From Ashinkailepas kermadecensis (taxonomy: Eukaryota > Arthropoda > Thecostraca > Neolepadidae), in NCBI GenBank assembly GCA_034440615.1, contig JAOTOM010005150.1, forward strand, positions 349,501 to 413,500: DNA of 64,000 nucleotides, in the 5' to 3' direction. A program made the position numbers and the translations under genes. Within the stretch, counting starts at the first letter, position 1. Each line of letters opens with the position of its first letter. This document shows, piece after piece, positions 22,656 to 33,900 of the stretch. The notes under the pieces are model-generated. The model was not told the DNA's origin. It did not search any database and saw only the letters and a list, made by a program, of their open reading frames with translations.

Positions 22656-24650
22656 GGCGCGACCGTGGCGTCATCTGCCCTTGTGCATGCCGGGTTTGGT
22701 GCACTGTCGTCGCCAGATGTCGCCGTCATCACGTCATCATCGGTGTTGTCTGGTGTTGGGCGAGCAGGCTCGTGGACCTGGCAATCGAGCACGGCGCAGC
22801 TACCATCAAGTCAGCTATGCGCAAACCTCTGGAGCTAGGTATAGGTGTCCTCCCGCCTGCAGAGCCTTGTCAAAGGCTCTAACGGCATGCAGTAGAGGCA
22901 TAGTGGCAAAGCCGGCCACGAACTTTGTGTCCGACTTAGAGCTTGTCGGGCAATAATCGGGGGAGTCACATTTATGATGGATTTTATTACATGCATTGAA
23001 GCCGCTGCACTAGCAGAGTCTGTACTGTATGTGACTCAATTATTGTATTCTGGCATTCTCAACTAGTACCGTGTGGAATGCCTTACGAGGCCGCGACTGT
23101 AACGCGGTTACTCTGCTCTCTATTGAGCGTGATTTTCAAGGTTTTACGTCACTTTAAGCTCAGCCGTCTGTCGCTAACGCATTGTCAAAAGCGTGACCTT
23201 GATTATTTGGTTCACCGAGCGGTCAGCGTTCCGTCACCTTATCATATCAAACCTAACTCCAGTAATGTAACAAATACGTCGTCAGATAAATATAACAAAC
23301 ATGCGCGTTGTGCAGGCACAAAGTAACAAACGCCAATGCCGACCAGTTGATGCCTGAAGCATGTTACGCACATGGTCGGACGATATGCATTTTTTTAGCA
23401 CGTGCTGGGAAGGTTTCGTTGCGCTTGCGCTTTCCACCAAGCCACTTGAAAGAATCCCCTGTCGACAATTAATTGTTGTATCAGCCGGCTGGATTCATAT
23501 TTATCGTGTCGTTAATGCATAATCGCTTCACCTTGGCCAACTTTTTACCTGATCAAATTGCTGGGTCTTTACAATCTAGGGACTTGGAATCGGAACGTTA
23601 TCATCGGTCTCGAAACTTAACCTAGGTGCTTTTTTGTGATCGAGTTCGTATGCCTCTGATCTGTTTGCTCAACCGATAAAACTGGTATGTGGGTCCTGAG
23701 GTATAAGGTGAGTTTGTGGAAGGAACTTAAATGATATGTGGTTGCATGAGCACTCACGAAAAGATTGCATTATGGGTCCTGTCACGATCATGGTGGGTTC
23801 CTATCGCAGCCCGGGTGGGTTCCGGTGGAGTGCGATCAACAACTCGTCCATCAAACGGATTACGCTGGCAGGACGTGTCTGTGCCGGAAGGCTCTACAGA
23901 CGAGGCTTCCCGAATCTTAAGTAGGGGTCCGTGCCGCCCACTGGGTAAGACAATGCGATGCCTGGCAATAGTGTAGACAGGGGACGTGGGACTGTGAGGT
24001 TAGATCCTACGCCTGTCCCCATATATCCTCATCCCACGTTCTGACTTAGTGGTGTGTGGCGCCTACCTCCCCAGTGGAGCATAGTCAGGTGTGTGCCTTT
24101 GGCCCGTCCTCTCCTGGTGGAAGAAGCTTACTTTACGCTGCAGTGCTCTTACGGGTTAAGGATTAGCTGCTAACGGTCGAGACGCTGTATGTGCGCTTGT
24201 GTGAACTTTACCCATGATGTGTATGCTGTCTTTCAATGTGCCGTTATGCGCGGTGTGCACTTCATTCTTACGCATATTTTAATGGCCATACCGGCCGCTA
24301 GTGACGTGCCGCGTTATCGGTAGCATCGTGGCCGGAGAAGGCTCAGATGGGTCAATTGTCGCCTCCGCCTAAAGGAAAAACTGGCAACTTCTCGTGTTGC
24401 AAATTTTGGATTTTGTGAATTTAGACTACCAACTACAGCGAGGCCGCCTCAGTATCTCGCGTCGATTTCTATCGCCTTTGACCCGTGTGTTGAAAATGCT
24501 GGCTACGCTACTGCACTAATACACATTCATATTTAATTATGTCCAATGCATCAATACATGATAATTTATTACAAAATAATTTTCCGCTGTACGGTGACAT
24601 TCACACGCATTTCCGAATAGTTCCGATTGTCTGCAGCTCGATTTCCAGGG
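22656..24650. other. 3' flank of the nischarin-like gene; no further gene recognised
   Basis: I see no polyadenylation signal that is clearly placed and no second exon. The stretch is mixed in composition without recognisable repeats. Confidence 0.4.
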
Positions 24651-24800
24651 AACGAGTAGTCTAGGGGTAAGTTGCCCGTCTCAATCGAGAGATTGTGGGT
24701 TCGAGTCTCACCTGTCGCTACTCTTCCCCGCGGTCAATCGGCGTGAGAGATTGGCGACGCTACATGACAACGGTCGAAGTGTCGTAAACCAACAACCACC
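24651..24800 (+). repeat. tRNA-derived SINE, family A, copy 2
   Basis: The head TCTAGGGGTAAGTTGC (A box) and GGTTCGAGTCTCACC (B box) are both readable. The CGGTCAATCGGCGTGAGAGA body and an AAACCAACAACC tail follow. Same order as the other family A copies. Confidence 0.88.
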
Positions 24801-25349
24801 AGCTCGATTTCCATTTGCGCTGGACAATGCTGGTGGTCGGAAGGCCGACCATGCTCACTAATCTAGTCTGCGGGTCAACTTCCATCCACGCTGAGCACCA
24901 GTGCTCGCGGCCAACGATGCGTCGCAATGCAAACGAATGCACACGGCAGAATTTGATCTGAGTCTATTATAAGCAATTTTTAGTTCAGCGTGTGGGTATC
25001 GGAATACACAAACGTGTTATTTCGCGCCAGCGTCGTGTCGCCACGTCTGCCGCTTGCGGAGGTAAATACGGAGCTTCACTGGGAGCTCCGCAACTTGTGC
25101 TAACTGAAGAGGTACCGGCAGATGTGCTAGACATCCGACCTTTTTCCGATTTTACTTTATAATCATCTTAAATTTTGACGCTTTCTGCAAGTCCTCTAAG
25201 AAAATTGTACAATGCAGCGCGACTCAACCATATCATAACAAGATTTTCCTCTACATCTCTCGCGGAAATATTGCATTAACATTATTGGTAATTGGATATT
25301 TCTTTCCGACTTGCTACGGAAGCCCTTGATGTGCATCTGGGTTTACGGA

Positions 25350-25384
<35 letters not shown>

Positions 25385-26340
25385 CACATAAAAGAGAGAG
25401 AGAGAGAGACGTGTGTATTGGGGGCGGGGTTGCTCTTAGTCGTTTTCCTTCGACTTGTACTGTTTCACAAAGAATGGAATAACAAATAAGTCACCAAATG
25501 CCACTGTTACCCGTAAAACAGTCACTCGTATTATGTCACAGTGTGAAAATGCAAATCGGAGTTGGCTCGCTACTCTCGCCCTGTACAGGCACTCGAAGAG
25601 CACCCAAATATGGTACTATTTCGTCAAGTTCCACTTTACTTGCAACCCTTTAAAAGCACGCCCAACCATGCAAGTCGAACGAGTCCTTCAGCTTCAACAA
25701 CACAAAACGAATATGAACAGCTGATTCAACCGTAAAGCCTCTGAGGAGACTGATCACTTCACAAAGTCGTACCCTAGAATCACGGAATAAGTACGACCAT
25801 GCAGTTTCATTCAATAACAGTTTTGCATTAACAGGCCTGGCCACTGTACTCCTGCCCAAGGAATAGTTGATTTGTATGTTGTTTGTTTTGTTTTTGTTTT
25901 ATTGAAGAACGTTCAGCTTTTATCCAGGGACGTTTTTAACCATGTCATATTCCTCAACCCATCACCGCATGTAAATTTGCTGCGCCATTTTCTCGACATC
26001 GAACGCATCTGCCGAGCACTGTACGCGCCTGAAACGTAATATATTATGCCGTGATGCCAGCCAATGAAATATAATGCAATTAACAAATGTGCCCCTTTAT
26101 TATATTTCAAGTACAATTATCCTGACAAGGACATCAGTTTTTGTCAGTTTACAGCACATCAACTCAGACTGTCCACACATCGGGCCACATACAAATGATC
26201 GAGAAATGTATATCACTTGGACATTTGCTGAAACATCTACATGACCTGACATTGCCATAAGCATTGCCTAACAATCACCTTGATCAGACTTTCCCGGTCA
26301 AGAGGTCCCAAAGCAGCCCATAAAGCACACAACTGATTCA
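24801..26340. other. No gene recognised; short TA/GA microsatellite
   Basis: A (TA)n run followed by a GA run lies at 25350-25412. No coding region or RNA gene is recognised elsewhere in this stretch. Confidence 0.45.
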
Positions 26341-26344
26341 TCAC

Positions 26345-26490
26345 GTAGCCACGGATGTTCGCGGTGGTCATCAATTGGTCCGGTAGGCAGCGGTGATCAT
26401 CACGTGGTCCGGAAAGGCCGTGATGGCCATCACGTGGTCTAAGAGGTCGCGGCGGTCATCACGTGATTCGGGAGGTTACGGGAGCAATCA
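26345..26490. repeat. Degenerate tandem repeat with CACGTGGT words
   Basis: About four imperfect units of roughly 35 bases, each holding a CATCACGTGGTCCGG-like core. It lies downstream of the acyl-CoA oxidase gene. Confidence 0.55.
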
Positions 26491-26857
26491 CATGATAGGA
26501 TCCCGCCGAGGTCGAACACCGCACGCCCACTGGCAGCAACCGACTGGCACCACCCACACACACCGCCTTGGGCAGCGGTGACGCAAACTTCACACCCACC
26601 GTTGTGCAGAATTGTGCTCGCGTCGAGTGATTCCAAACAACCAACTACGCCCACGCGATCGCTATTTGAGAAGGCCACGTGAACTAATCGGGCAGCATGC
26701 GCAGACTCACGCTACGGCATCACAGTGCTCCCTGACGTACTGGACTAAAATAATCAATGACCGCACAATGGTCATAACCTCAGTAAACTCCCTTAAAAAT
26801 GCCTACCAGCTGCTGGATGGAAACATTCTGCCGCCCCTTCTATTGAGACCCTCAAAC

Positions 26858-27112
26858 ACGGCCGAGTATGTCATAACGCGGCCCCGTGGGCGTGCCCGCC
26901 GTCATACTCCCGTCCACACCACGGCCGAGTATGTCACAACGCGGCCCCGTGGGCGTGCCCGCCGTCATACTCCCGTCCACACCATGGCCGAGTATGTCAT
27001 AACGCGGCCCCGTGGGCATGCCCGCCGTCATACTCCCGTCCACACCACGGCCGAGTATGTCATAACGCGGACGCGCCCGTCCCGTCCACATACATACTCC
27101 CGTCCACACCAT
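26858..27112. repeat. 63-bp minisatellite, about four units
   Basis: Units begin at GCCGAGTATG positions 26861, 26924, 26987 and 27050, exactly 63 bases apart. The period is a multiple of three, so a frame stays open through all units on both strands; I do not read it as coding. It lies 3' of the acyl-CoA oxidase stop codon in gene orientation. Confidence 0.9.
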
Positions 27113-27257
27113 CACACCGGATCAGAGCCTCATGTCAGACCGGTGACATGCTAGCCAGCCGCCTATCCGCTGCCTGATGGCCGATGGGTGGCCGCCACTG
27201 TCACGTCACGTCACCACCAGGAACACCGTAGTGCGTGCCGATCACCTGCTAACTGCC

Positions 27258-27545
27258 GCACTGCAGTGGAGTCCGCTGGTGTCCCACTGATCACAGTGAA
27301 GTCCGCTGGCGTCCCACTGACTACAGTGGAGCCCTATGGCGTCCCACTGATGACGGTGGAGCCCACCGACACCCTGCTGATCATAGCGGAATCCGCTGAC
27401 ACTGCTGATCACAGCGGAACCCGCTGACAATGCTGATCACAGCGGAACCCGCAGACACTGCTGATCACAGCGGAACCCGCTGACACTGCTGATCACAGCG
27501 GAACCCGCAGACACCCTGCTTATCACAGCGGAACCCGCCGGCTCC
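27258..27545. repeat. 28-30-bp minisatellite
   Basis: Units of the type GATCACAGCGGAACCCGCTG plus ACACTGCT, with 30-base variants at the left. About nine units are present. It continues directly into the 43-bp array that begins the 3' side of the acyl-CoA oxidase gene. Confidence 0.85.
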
Positions 27546-27547
27546 TC

Positions 27548-27885
27548 ACTGACTACAGCCGGGCCCGCAGCGGCTTGGTCAGCTGATCTCACCGACCACA
27601 GCCGGGCCCGCAGCGGCTTGGTCAGCTGATCTCACCGACCACAGCCGGGCCCGCAGCGGCTTGGTCAGCTGATCTCACGGACTACGCCCGCAGCGGCTTG
27701 GTCAGCTGATCTCACCGACCACAGCCGGGCCCGCAGCGGCTTGGTCAGCTGATCTCACCGACCACAGCCGGGCCCGCAGCGGCTTGGTCAGCTGATCTCA
27801 CCGACCACAGCCGGGCCCGCAGCGGCTTGGTCAGCTGATCTCACTGACTACAGTCGGGCCCGCAGCGGCTTGGTCAGCTGATTGG
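27548..27885 (-). repeat. 43-bp array containing the acyl-CoA oxidase C-terminal codons
   Basis: Eight units, the first in gene orientation being the last coding sequence of exon 12. Read on the minus strand, units contain CAGCTGACCAAGCCGCTGCG then GGCCCGGCTG, i.e. codons for QLTKPLRARL. In the coding unit this is followed by TAG; in the other readable units the same position is TGG. One unit (27680-27716) is six bases shorter. Every unit also contains a GGTGAGATC donor-like word. Confidence 0.9.
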
Positions 27886-27941
27886 ACGCGGTCGGCGGGT
27901 TGTCGCTGTTCATCGGGCTGTGACTGGCCTCGTCAAAGATC
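27848..27941 (-). CDS. ACOX1: Acyl-CoA oxidase exon 12 and stop; ARL peroxisomal signal
   Basis: The acceptor CCCGCAG|G completes Arg, then IFDEASHSPMNSDNPPTASN and QLTKPLRARL, stop TAG at 27850-27848. It aligns with the terminal LFEWAKNSPLN...LKSLQSKL of human ACOX1. ARL replaces SKL and fits the [SAC][KRH][LM] rule for peroxisomal import by PEX5. Confidence 0.88.
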
Positions 27942-30900
27942 CTGCGGGTCAACAGTCGGCGGTGAATGTGGCTTTGTAAGTATAGGAGAGCGTGGTGAGC
28001 GCGTATTAGTGGAATACCGACAAAGATTCTGCCGGGCGGTGAGCGTGGGCAGGTACGGATCCAGTAATGTCATGGGGGCACATGTTTGGAGAGGCGCCAC
28101 TTTGCCTTCCGAGGGGCGCTTCTGGCTGCACAAATTCGAGGGGTGCATTCGGGCCTTCCCGGAGGGGCGCCTCTGGCTGATAAATTCGGGAGGGGTGCAC
28201 TCGAGCCTTCCCATGGGGACTTTTTCCGGCCGGATGGGTGCCACCTTCCAATGGGGGGGGAGGACATGCCCCAGTGTTCCCTTCCTTGTATCCGACCCTG
28301 GGCGTGGGCTGGTGAGCAAGGAAGAGCGTCGTGAACAAGGGTCAGTGGAATACTGATACAACGACCACCTGGACTCACCTTATACTATATGCATTGGTAT
28401 GATTCGATCATCTGTACCACGTTTGCACGTGGACGCGCCACTTGCACGAACCGCACTGCGCCCACCGAAATACTTCACAGCAGCGTCTGCGTGAAGCGAC
28501 TGTGCAATAAGTAGCACAGGAGGCATACCATGACTAAGGTCGCCGTCGCCGTCCGGGCCGGACAGACGCCACCGACGCGATGGCACGGTCGACTGGTCAC
28601 TGACCTGCGGTACACGTCGCCGTCCCAGGCGCCGAGCGTGCTGCCCACCAGCCGGTCGGGCAGGTCGAAGGCGTCTGTCAGTGGGATCATGTGTGGCCGC
28701 AGCTCCGACAGCAGTGTCAGCAGTTTCTCTCGATTTAGCAGCACGTCAGCAGCCGTCAGACCGCCGTACTGCCACACACCAGCAGTGAGCCATACTGCCA
28801 CACACCAGCAGTGAGCCATACTGCCACACATCAGCAGTGAGACATACTGCCACACATCAGCAGTGAGACATACTTCCACACATCAGCAGTGAGACATACT
28901 GCCACACACCAGCAGTGAGCTATACTACCACACACCAGCGGCGAGCCATATTGCCACACACCAGCAGTGAGCTGTACTGCCACACCAGCAGTGAGCCATA
29001 CTGCCACACACCAGCAGTGAGCCATACTGCCACACATCAGCAGTGAGACATACTGCCACACACCAGCAGTGAGCCATACTGCCACACACCAGCAGTGAGC
29101 CATACTGCCACACACCAGCAGTGAGACATACTGCCACACACCAGCAGTGAGCCATACTGCCACACCAGCAGTGAGCTATACTACCACACACCAGCAGTGA
29201 GCCATACTGCCACACACCAGCAGTGAGCCATACTGCCACACATCAGCAGTGAGACATACTGCCACACACCAGCAGTGAGCTATACTACCACACCAGCAGT
29301 GAGCTATACTACCACACACCAGCAGTGAGCCATACTGCCACACCAGCAGTGAGCTATACTACCACACACCAGCAGTGAGCCATACTGCCACACACCAGCA
29401 GTGAGCCATACTGCCACACATCAGCAGTGAGACATACTGCCACACACCAGCAGTGAGCCATACTGCCACACCAGCAGTGAGCTATACTACCACACACCAG
29501 CAGTGAGCCATACTGCCACACACCAGCAGTGAGCCATACTGCCACACATCAGCAGTGAGACATACTGCCACACACCAGCAGTGAGCTATACTACCACACA
29601 CCAGCGGTGAGCCATACTGCCACACACCAGCAGTGAGACATACTGCCACACACCAGCAGTGAGACATACTGCCACACACCAGCAGTGAGCAATACTGCCA
29701 CACACCAGCGGCGAGCCATATTGCCACACACCAGCAGTGAGCCATACTGCCACACCAGCAGTGAGCCGTACTGCCACACCAGAGGTGACCCGTACTGCCA
29801 CACCAGCGGTGAGCCATACTGCCACACCAGCAGTGAGACATACTGCCACACACCAGCAGTGAGCTATACTACCACACACCAGCGGTGAGCCATACTGCCA
29901 CACACCAGCAGTGAGACATACTGCCACACACCAGCAGTGAGACATACTGCCACACACCAACAGTGAGCAATACTGCCACACACCAGCGGCGAGCCATACT
30001 ACCACACACCAGCAGTGAGCCATACTGCCACACCAGCAATGAGCCATACTGCCACACACCAGCGGCGAGCAATACTGCCACACACCAGCGGCGAGCCATA
30101 CTGCCACACACCAGCGGTGAGCAATACTGCCACACCAGCAATGAGCCGTACTGCCACACCAGCGGCGAGCAATACTGCCACACACCAGCGGTGAGCCGTA
30201 CTTCCACATCAGCGGTGAGCCATGCTGCCACACCAGCAGTGAGCCATACTGCCACACCAGCGGTGAGCCATACTGCCACACACCAGCGGTGAGCCGTACT
30301 TCCACATCAGCGGTGAGCCATACTGCCACACCAGCAGTGAGCCATACTGCCACACCAGCGGTGAGCCATACTGCCACACACCAGCGGCGAGCCATACTGC
30401 CACACACCAGCAGTGAGCCATACTGCCACACATCAGCAGTGAGACATGCTGCCACACACCAGCAGTGAGCTATACTACCACACACCAGCGGTGAGCCATA
30501 CTGCCACACACCAGCAGTGAGACATACTGCCACACACCAGCAGTGAGACATACTGCCACACACCAGCAGTGAGCAATACTGCCACACACCAGCGGCGAGC
30601 CATATTGCCACACACCAGCAGTGAGCCATACTGCCACACCAGCAGTGAGCCATACTGCCACACACCAGCAGTGACCCGTACTGCCACACACCAGCAGTGA
30701 GCCATACTGCCACACATCAGCAGTGAGACATACTGCCACACACCAGCAGTGAGCTATACTGCCACACACCAGCGGTGAGCCATACTGCCACACACCAGCA
30801 GTGAGACATACTGCCACACACCAGCAGTGAGACATACTGCCACACACCAACAGTGAGCAATACTGCCACACACCAGCGGCGAGCCATACTACCACACACC

Positions 30901-33900
30901 AGCAGTGAGCCATACTGCCACACCAGCAATGAGCCATACTGCCACACACCAGCGGCGAGCAATACTGCCACACACCAGCGGCGAGCAATACTGCCACACA
31001 CCAGCGGTGAGCCGTACTTCCACATCAGCGGTGAGCCATACTGCCACACCAGCAGTGAGCCATACTGCCACACCAGCGGTGAGCCATACTGCCACACACC
31101 AGCGGCGAGCCATACTGCCACACACCAGCAGTGAGCCATACTGCCACACCAGCAGTGAGCCGTACTGCCACACCAGCGGTGAGCCATACTGCCACACCAG
31201 CGGTGAGCCATACTGCCACACACCAGCAGTGAGCCATACTGCCACACCAGCAGTGAGCCGTACTGCCACACCAGCGGTGAGCCACTGCCACACACCAGCA
31301 GTGAGCCATACTGCCACACCAGCGGTGAGCCATACTGCCACACACCAGCGGCGAGCCATACTGCCACACACCAGCAGTGAGCCATACTGCCACACCAGCA
31401 GTGAGCCGTACTGCCACACCAGCGGTGAGCCACTGCCACACACCAGCGGTGAGCCATACTGCCACACCAGCGGTGAGCCATACTGCCACACCAGCGGTGA
31501 GCCATACTGCCACACCAGCGGTGAGCCATACTGCCACACCAGCAGTGAGCCGTACTGCCACACCAGCAGTGAGCCATACTGCCACACCAGCAGTGAGCCG
31601 TACTGCCACACCAGCGGTGAGCCATACTGCCACACATCAGCAGTGAGCCGTACTGCCACACCAGCAGTGAGCCGTACTTCCACATCAGCAATGAAACTTA
31701 CTTCCATACAGTGAGCCATACTGGCACACGCCGACGGTGAGCTGCACTGGCACACACCAGTAAGGGCCATAGTGCAGTGTTAAAATAATGGTTTCTCGTT
31801 AGGTGTGAGATGTCGAAACGAGTACAGCGAAGATGTCGAAATCGCCATGGAAATGTTTTTATGTGAAGCTTTGCGAACTTATTTTTGAGACAATTGCGCA
31901 CATATCACTGTTCCCATTTTGCGCGTTTTGAGAGGTACTTAATTTGGTGACACTGATATCAACGACGATAACGATATAAACACCTACGCTATAAACTGGC
32001 ATTGTATAACATAGCATATCATAGGTAATTCCTTCATCTGGAATTGCGCTACGGGATGTTCGTTTTTACGATCCTGGATCCGTTATGGTGGGCAAAAGAA
32101 GGATACTTCTAAACGGGATACAGTTAGAAGCAAGGAATAAAGACTTCACAACCACGCGCCAAGAAAAACGATGTGGATACTCCTTTGGGAAGGATGTCGA
32201 TTCAGTGTTCACTAAGTGGTATATACCATCCTATTTCGCGAATAATTGATCACTGTCGAGCACCCCCAGCAAAAAGTTCCATTATTGGTCCCACACTCTA
32301 CAGGGAGGACAGCGCATGCAGGTTCGGTGGCACCATCACACGGCGGCCAGCTGGCGGTCGAGTCTGACCGTGACGAAGTCGCCCTCGTTGCGGCTGGCGT
32401 GGTAGGCGAGGTAGAGGTGCGCCACCAGCCGCAGAACGTGTCGCACGGCGCGGCTCGTCGCCAGCTTGGCAACCACGTCGGCGAACGAGCTGACCACGTA
32501 GTAGCGACAGTGCGCCTGTCCGACACACGAACGCGTCAGACACAGGCGTCTGCGACACACAGCGGTGAGACGTGGCACAGACAGAGAGACGTCAGAGATG
32601 AGTCTGGCGGAGAAGCAGACGACAACGCCCATCATCGCGCAGGAAGACAACGTCTGTCGCGGTGTTGGCAGATAACGTGTCACCGTGCTGACAAATAACG
32701 CCTGTCACCCTGTTGACAGATGCCTGTCACCATGTTGACAGATAACGTCTGTCACCGTGCTGTTACACAACGCATGTCGTCACATTCGCAGGCAGTCTCT
32801 CACTGTGCCGACAGAAAGAGCCGCTCACCGTAGCAGTGTTGACGAGCGCCACCAGAGAGGCATTGCGGGCGGCCCCCTCGTCCAGTCGCTGGCGATCTTG
32901 TCGCAGCCGCGCCGCCACCTCCAGCACGCGCGAGCGCGCCACCCGGCCGAACACCGACACGTAGGCATCGATCGAGTCGACGTTGAAGCGCGTCTGGTCG
33001 GGCGGACGGGTGAGGTAGGCCACCGAGCTGGCGGCCGGCGGCACCAGCTCGTTGGCCACCTTCACCAGGTACCTGGCCACAGCCAACCGGCAAGTCGGTC
33101 CACGCCAACGTACGATTTGTGCATTGTAATCCTGAATGTCAAGTGGAAAATGATTGACTAATCGAATACGGATGATACTGTCTTCAAATCTGTGACATCA
33201 GATTCCCAGTTTGCACTTCTCAGTGAGTATCAAACACCATCACAGCGTTCATGACCAATCAGCACTATTTAACCTCCAAATTGGAAGAACGAGGACAATT
33301 TTCTGGAGGATAATGTTCGCGAGAAAAAAAATCCTGGAACAGCCAAGTTTTCCAACGCTGACTCACACTGATGCCTTTTCACCTTGTTCGTGCCATATTG
33401 CCCTCGACAGTCACCTGACCACGCGGCACGTCACTGATCTGGCCTTCTGACCTCGACACGCCGCTGGTGCTGTGACCCATATTCTGATCTGACCGTCTGA
33501 CCCCGATATCACCGCCAGTGATGTGATCCGTGACCTGACCGCGCGGGCCCGTCACTGACCTGACCTCGACACGCCTTTGGTGATGTGACCCACAGGGGCA
33601 GATCCAGGAATTGGCATGGGACACATGTCCCAAGGGGCGCCACTTTGAAGGTATTTGGAGGGGCACTTCTGGTTGAAAAATTCGAGGCTTCTGTGCACAC
33701 GAGCCTTCCCAGAGGGATGCCACTTTCCCATGGGGTGGGGGGGGGGCACAAGCCCCCAGTGTCCCCCCCCTTGCATCCGCCCCTGATGACTCATGCCCGG
33801 ACCTGGCTGTCTGGCCCCAATGCCGCCGCCCGTGACGCGACCCGTGACCTGACTGTGCGGCCCAGTCACTGACCTGGCTATCTGATCCCGATACCGCCGC

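Noticed and set aside
21233..22704. Frames overlapping the nischarin-like gene on both strands (up to 259 codons)
   Set aside because: Shadow frames of a very GC-rich coding sequence; only the 466-codon frame has PX and LRR motifs.
24651..24800. A functional tRNA gene
   Set aside because: A and B boxes are present, but the acceptor stem does not close and the same head plus body recurs as a dispersed family with target duplications, so it is a SINE.
26612..27154. 180-codon frame through the 63-bp repeat
   Set aside because: The period is a multiple of three, so open frames are expected; no domain, start context or splice support.
28769..31700. CRISPR-like array
   Set aside because: Units are contiguous with no unique spacers of constant length, and the context is a eukaryotic intron.
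28530..31770. Many long open frames on both strands (up to 375 codons) rich in Trp/Cys/His or Thr/Pro/His
   Set aside because: They lie in a 24-26-bp tandem array without stop codons in several frames; peptide repetition simply mirrors the DNA unit, and the array is an intron of the acyl-CoA oxidase gene.
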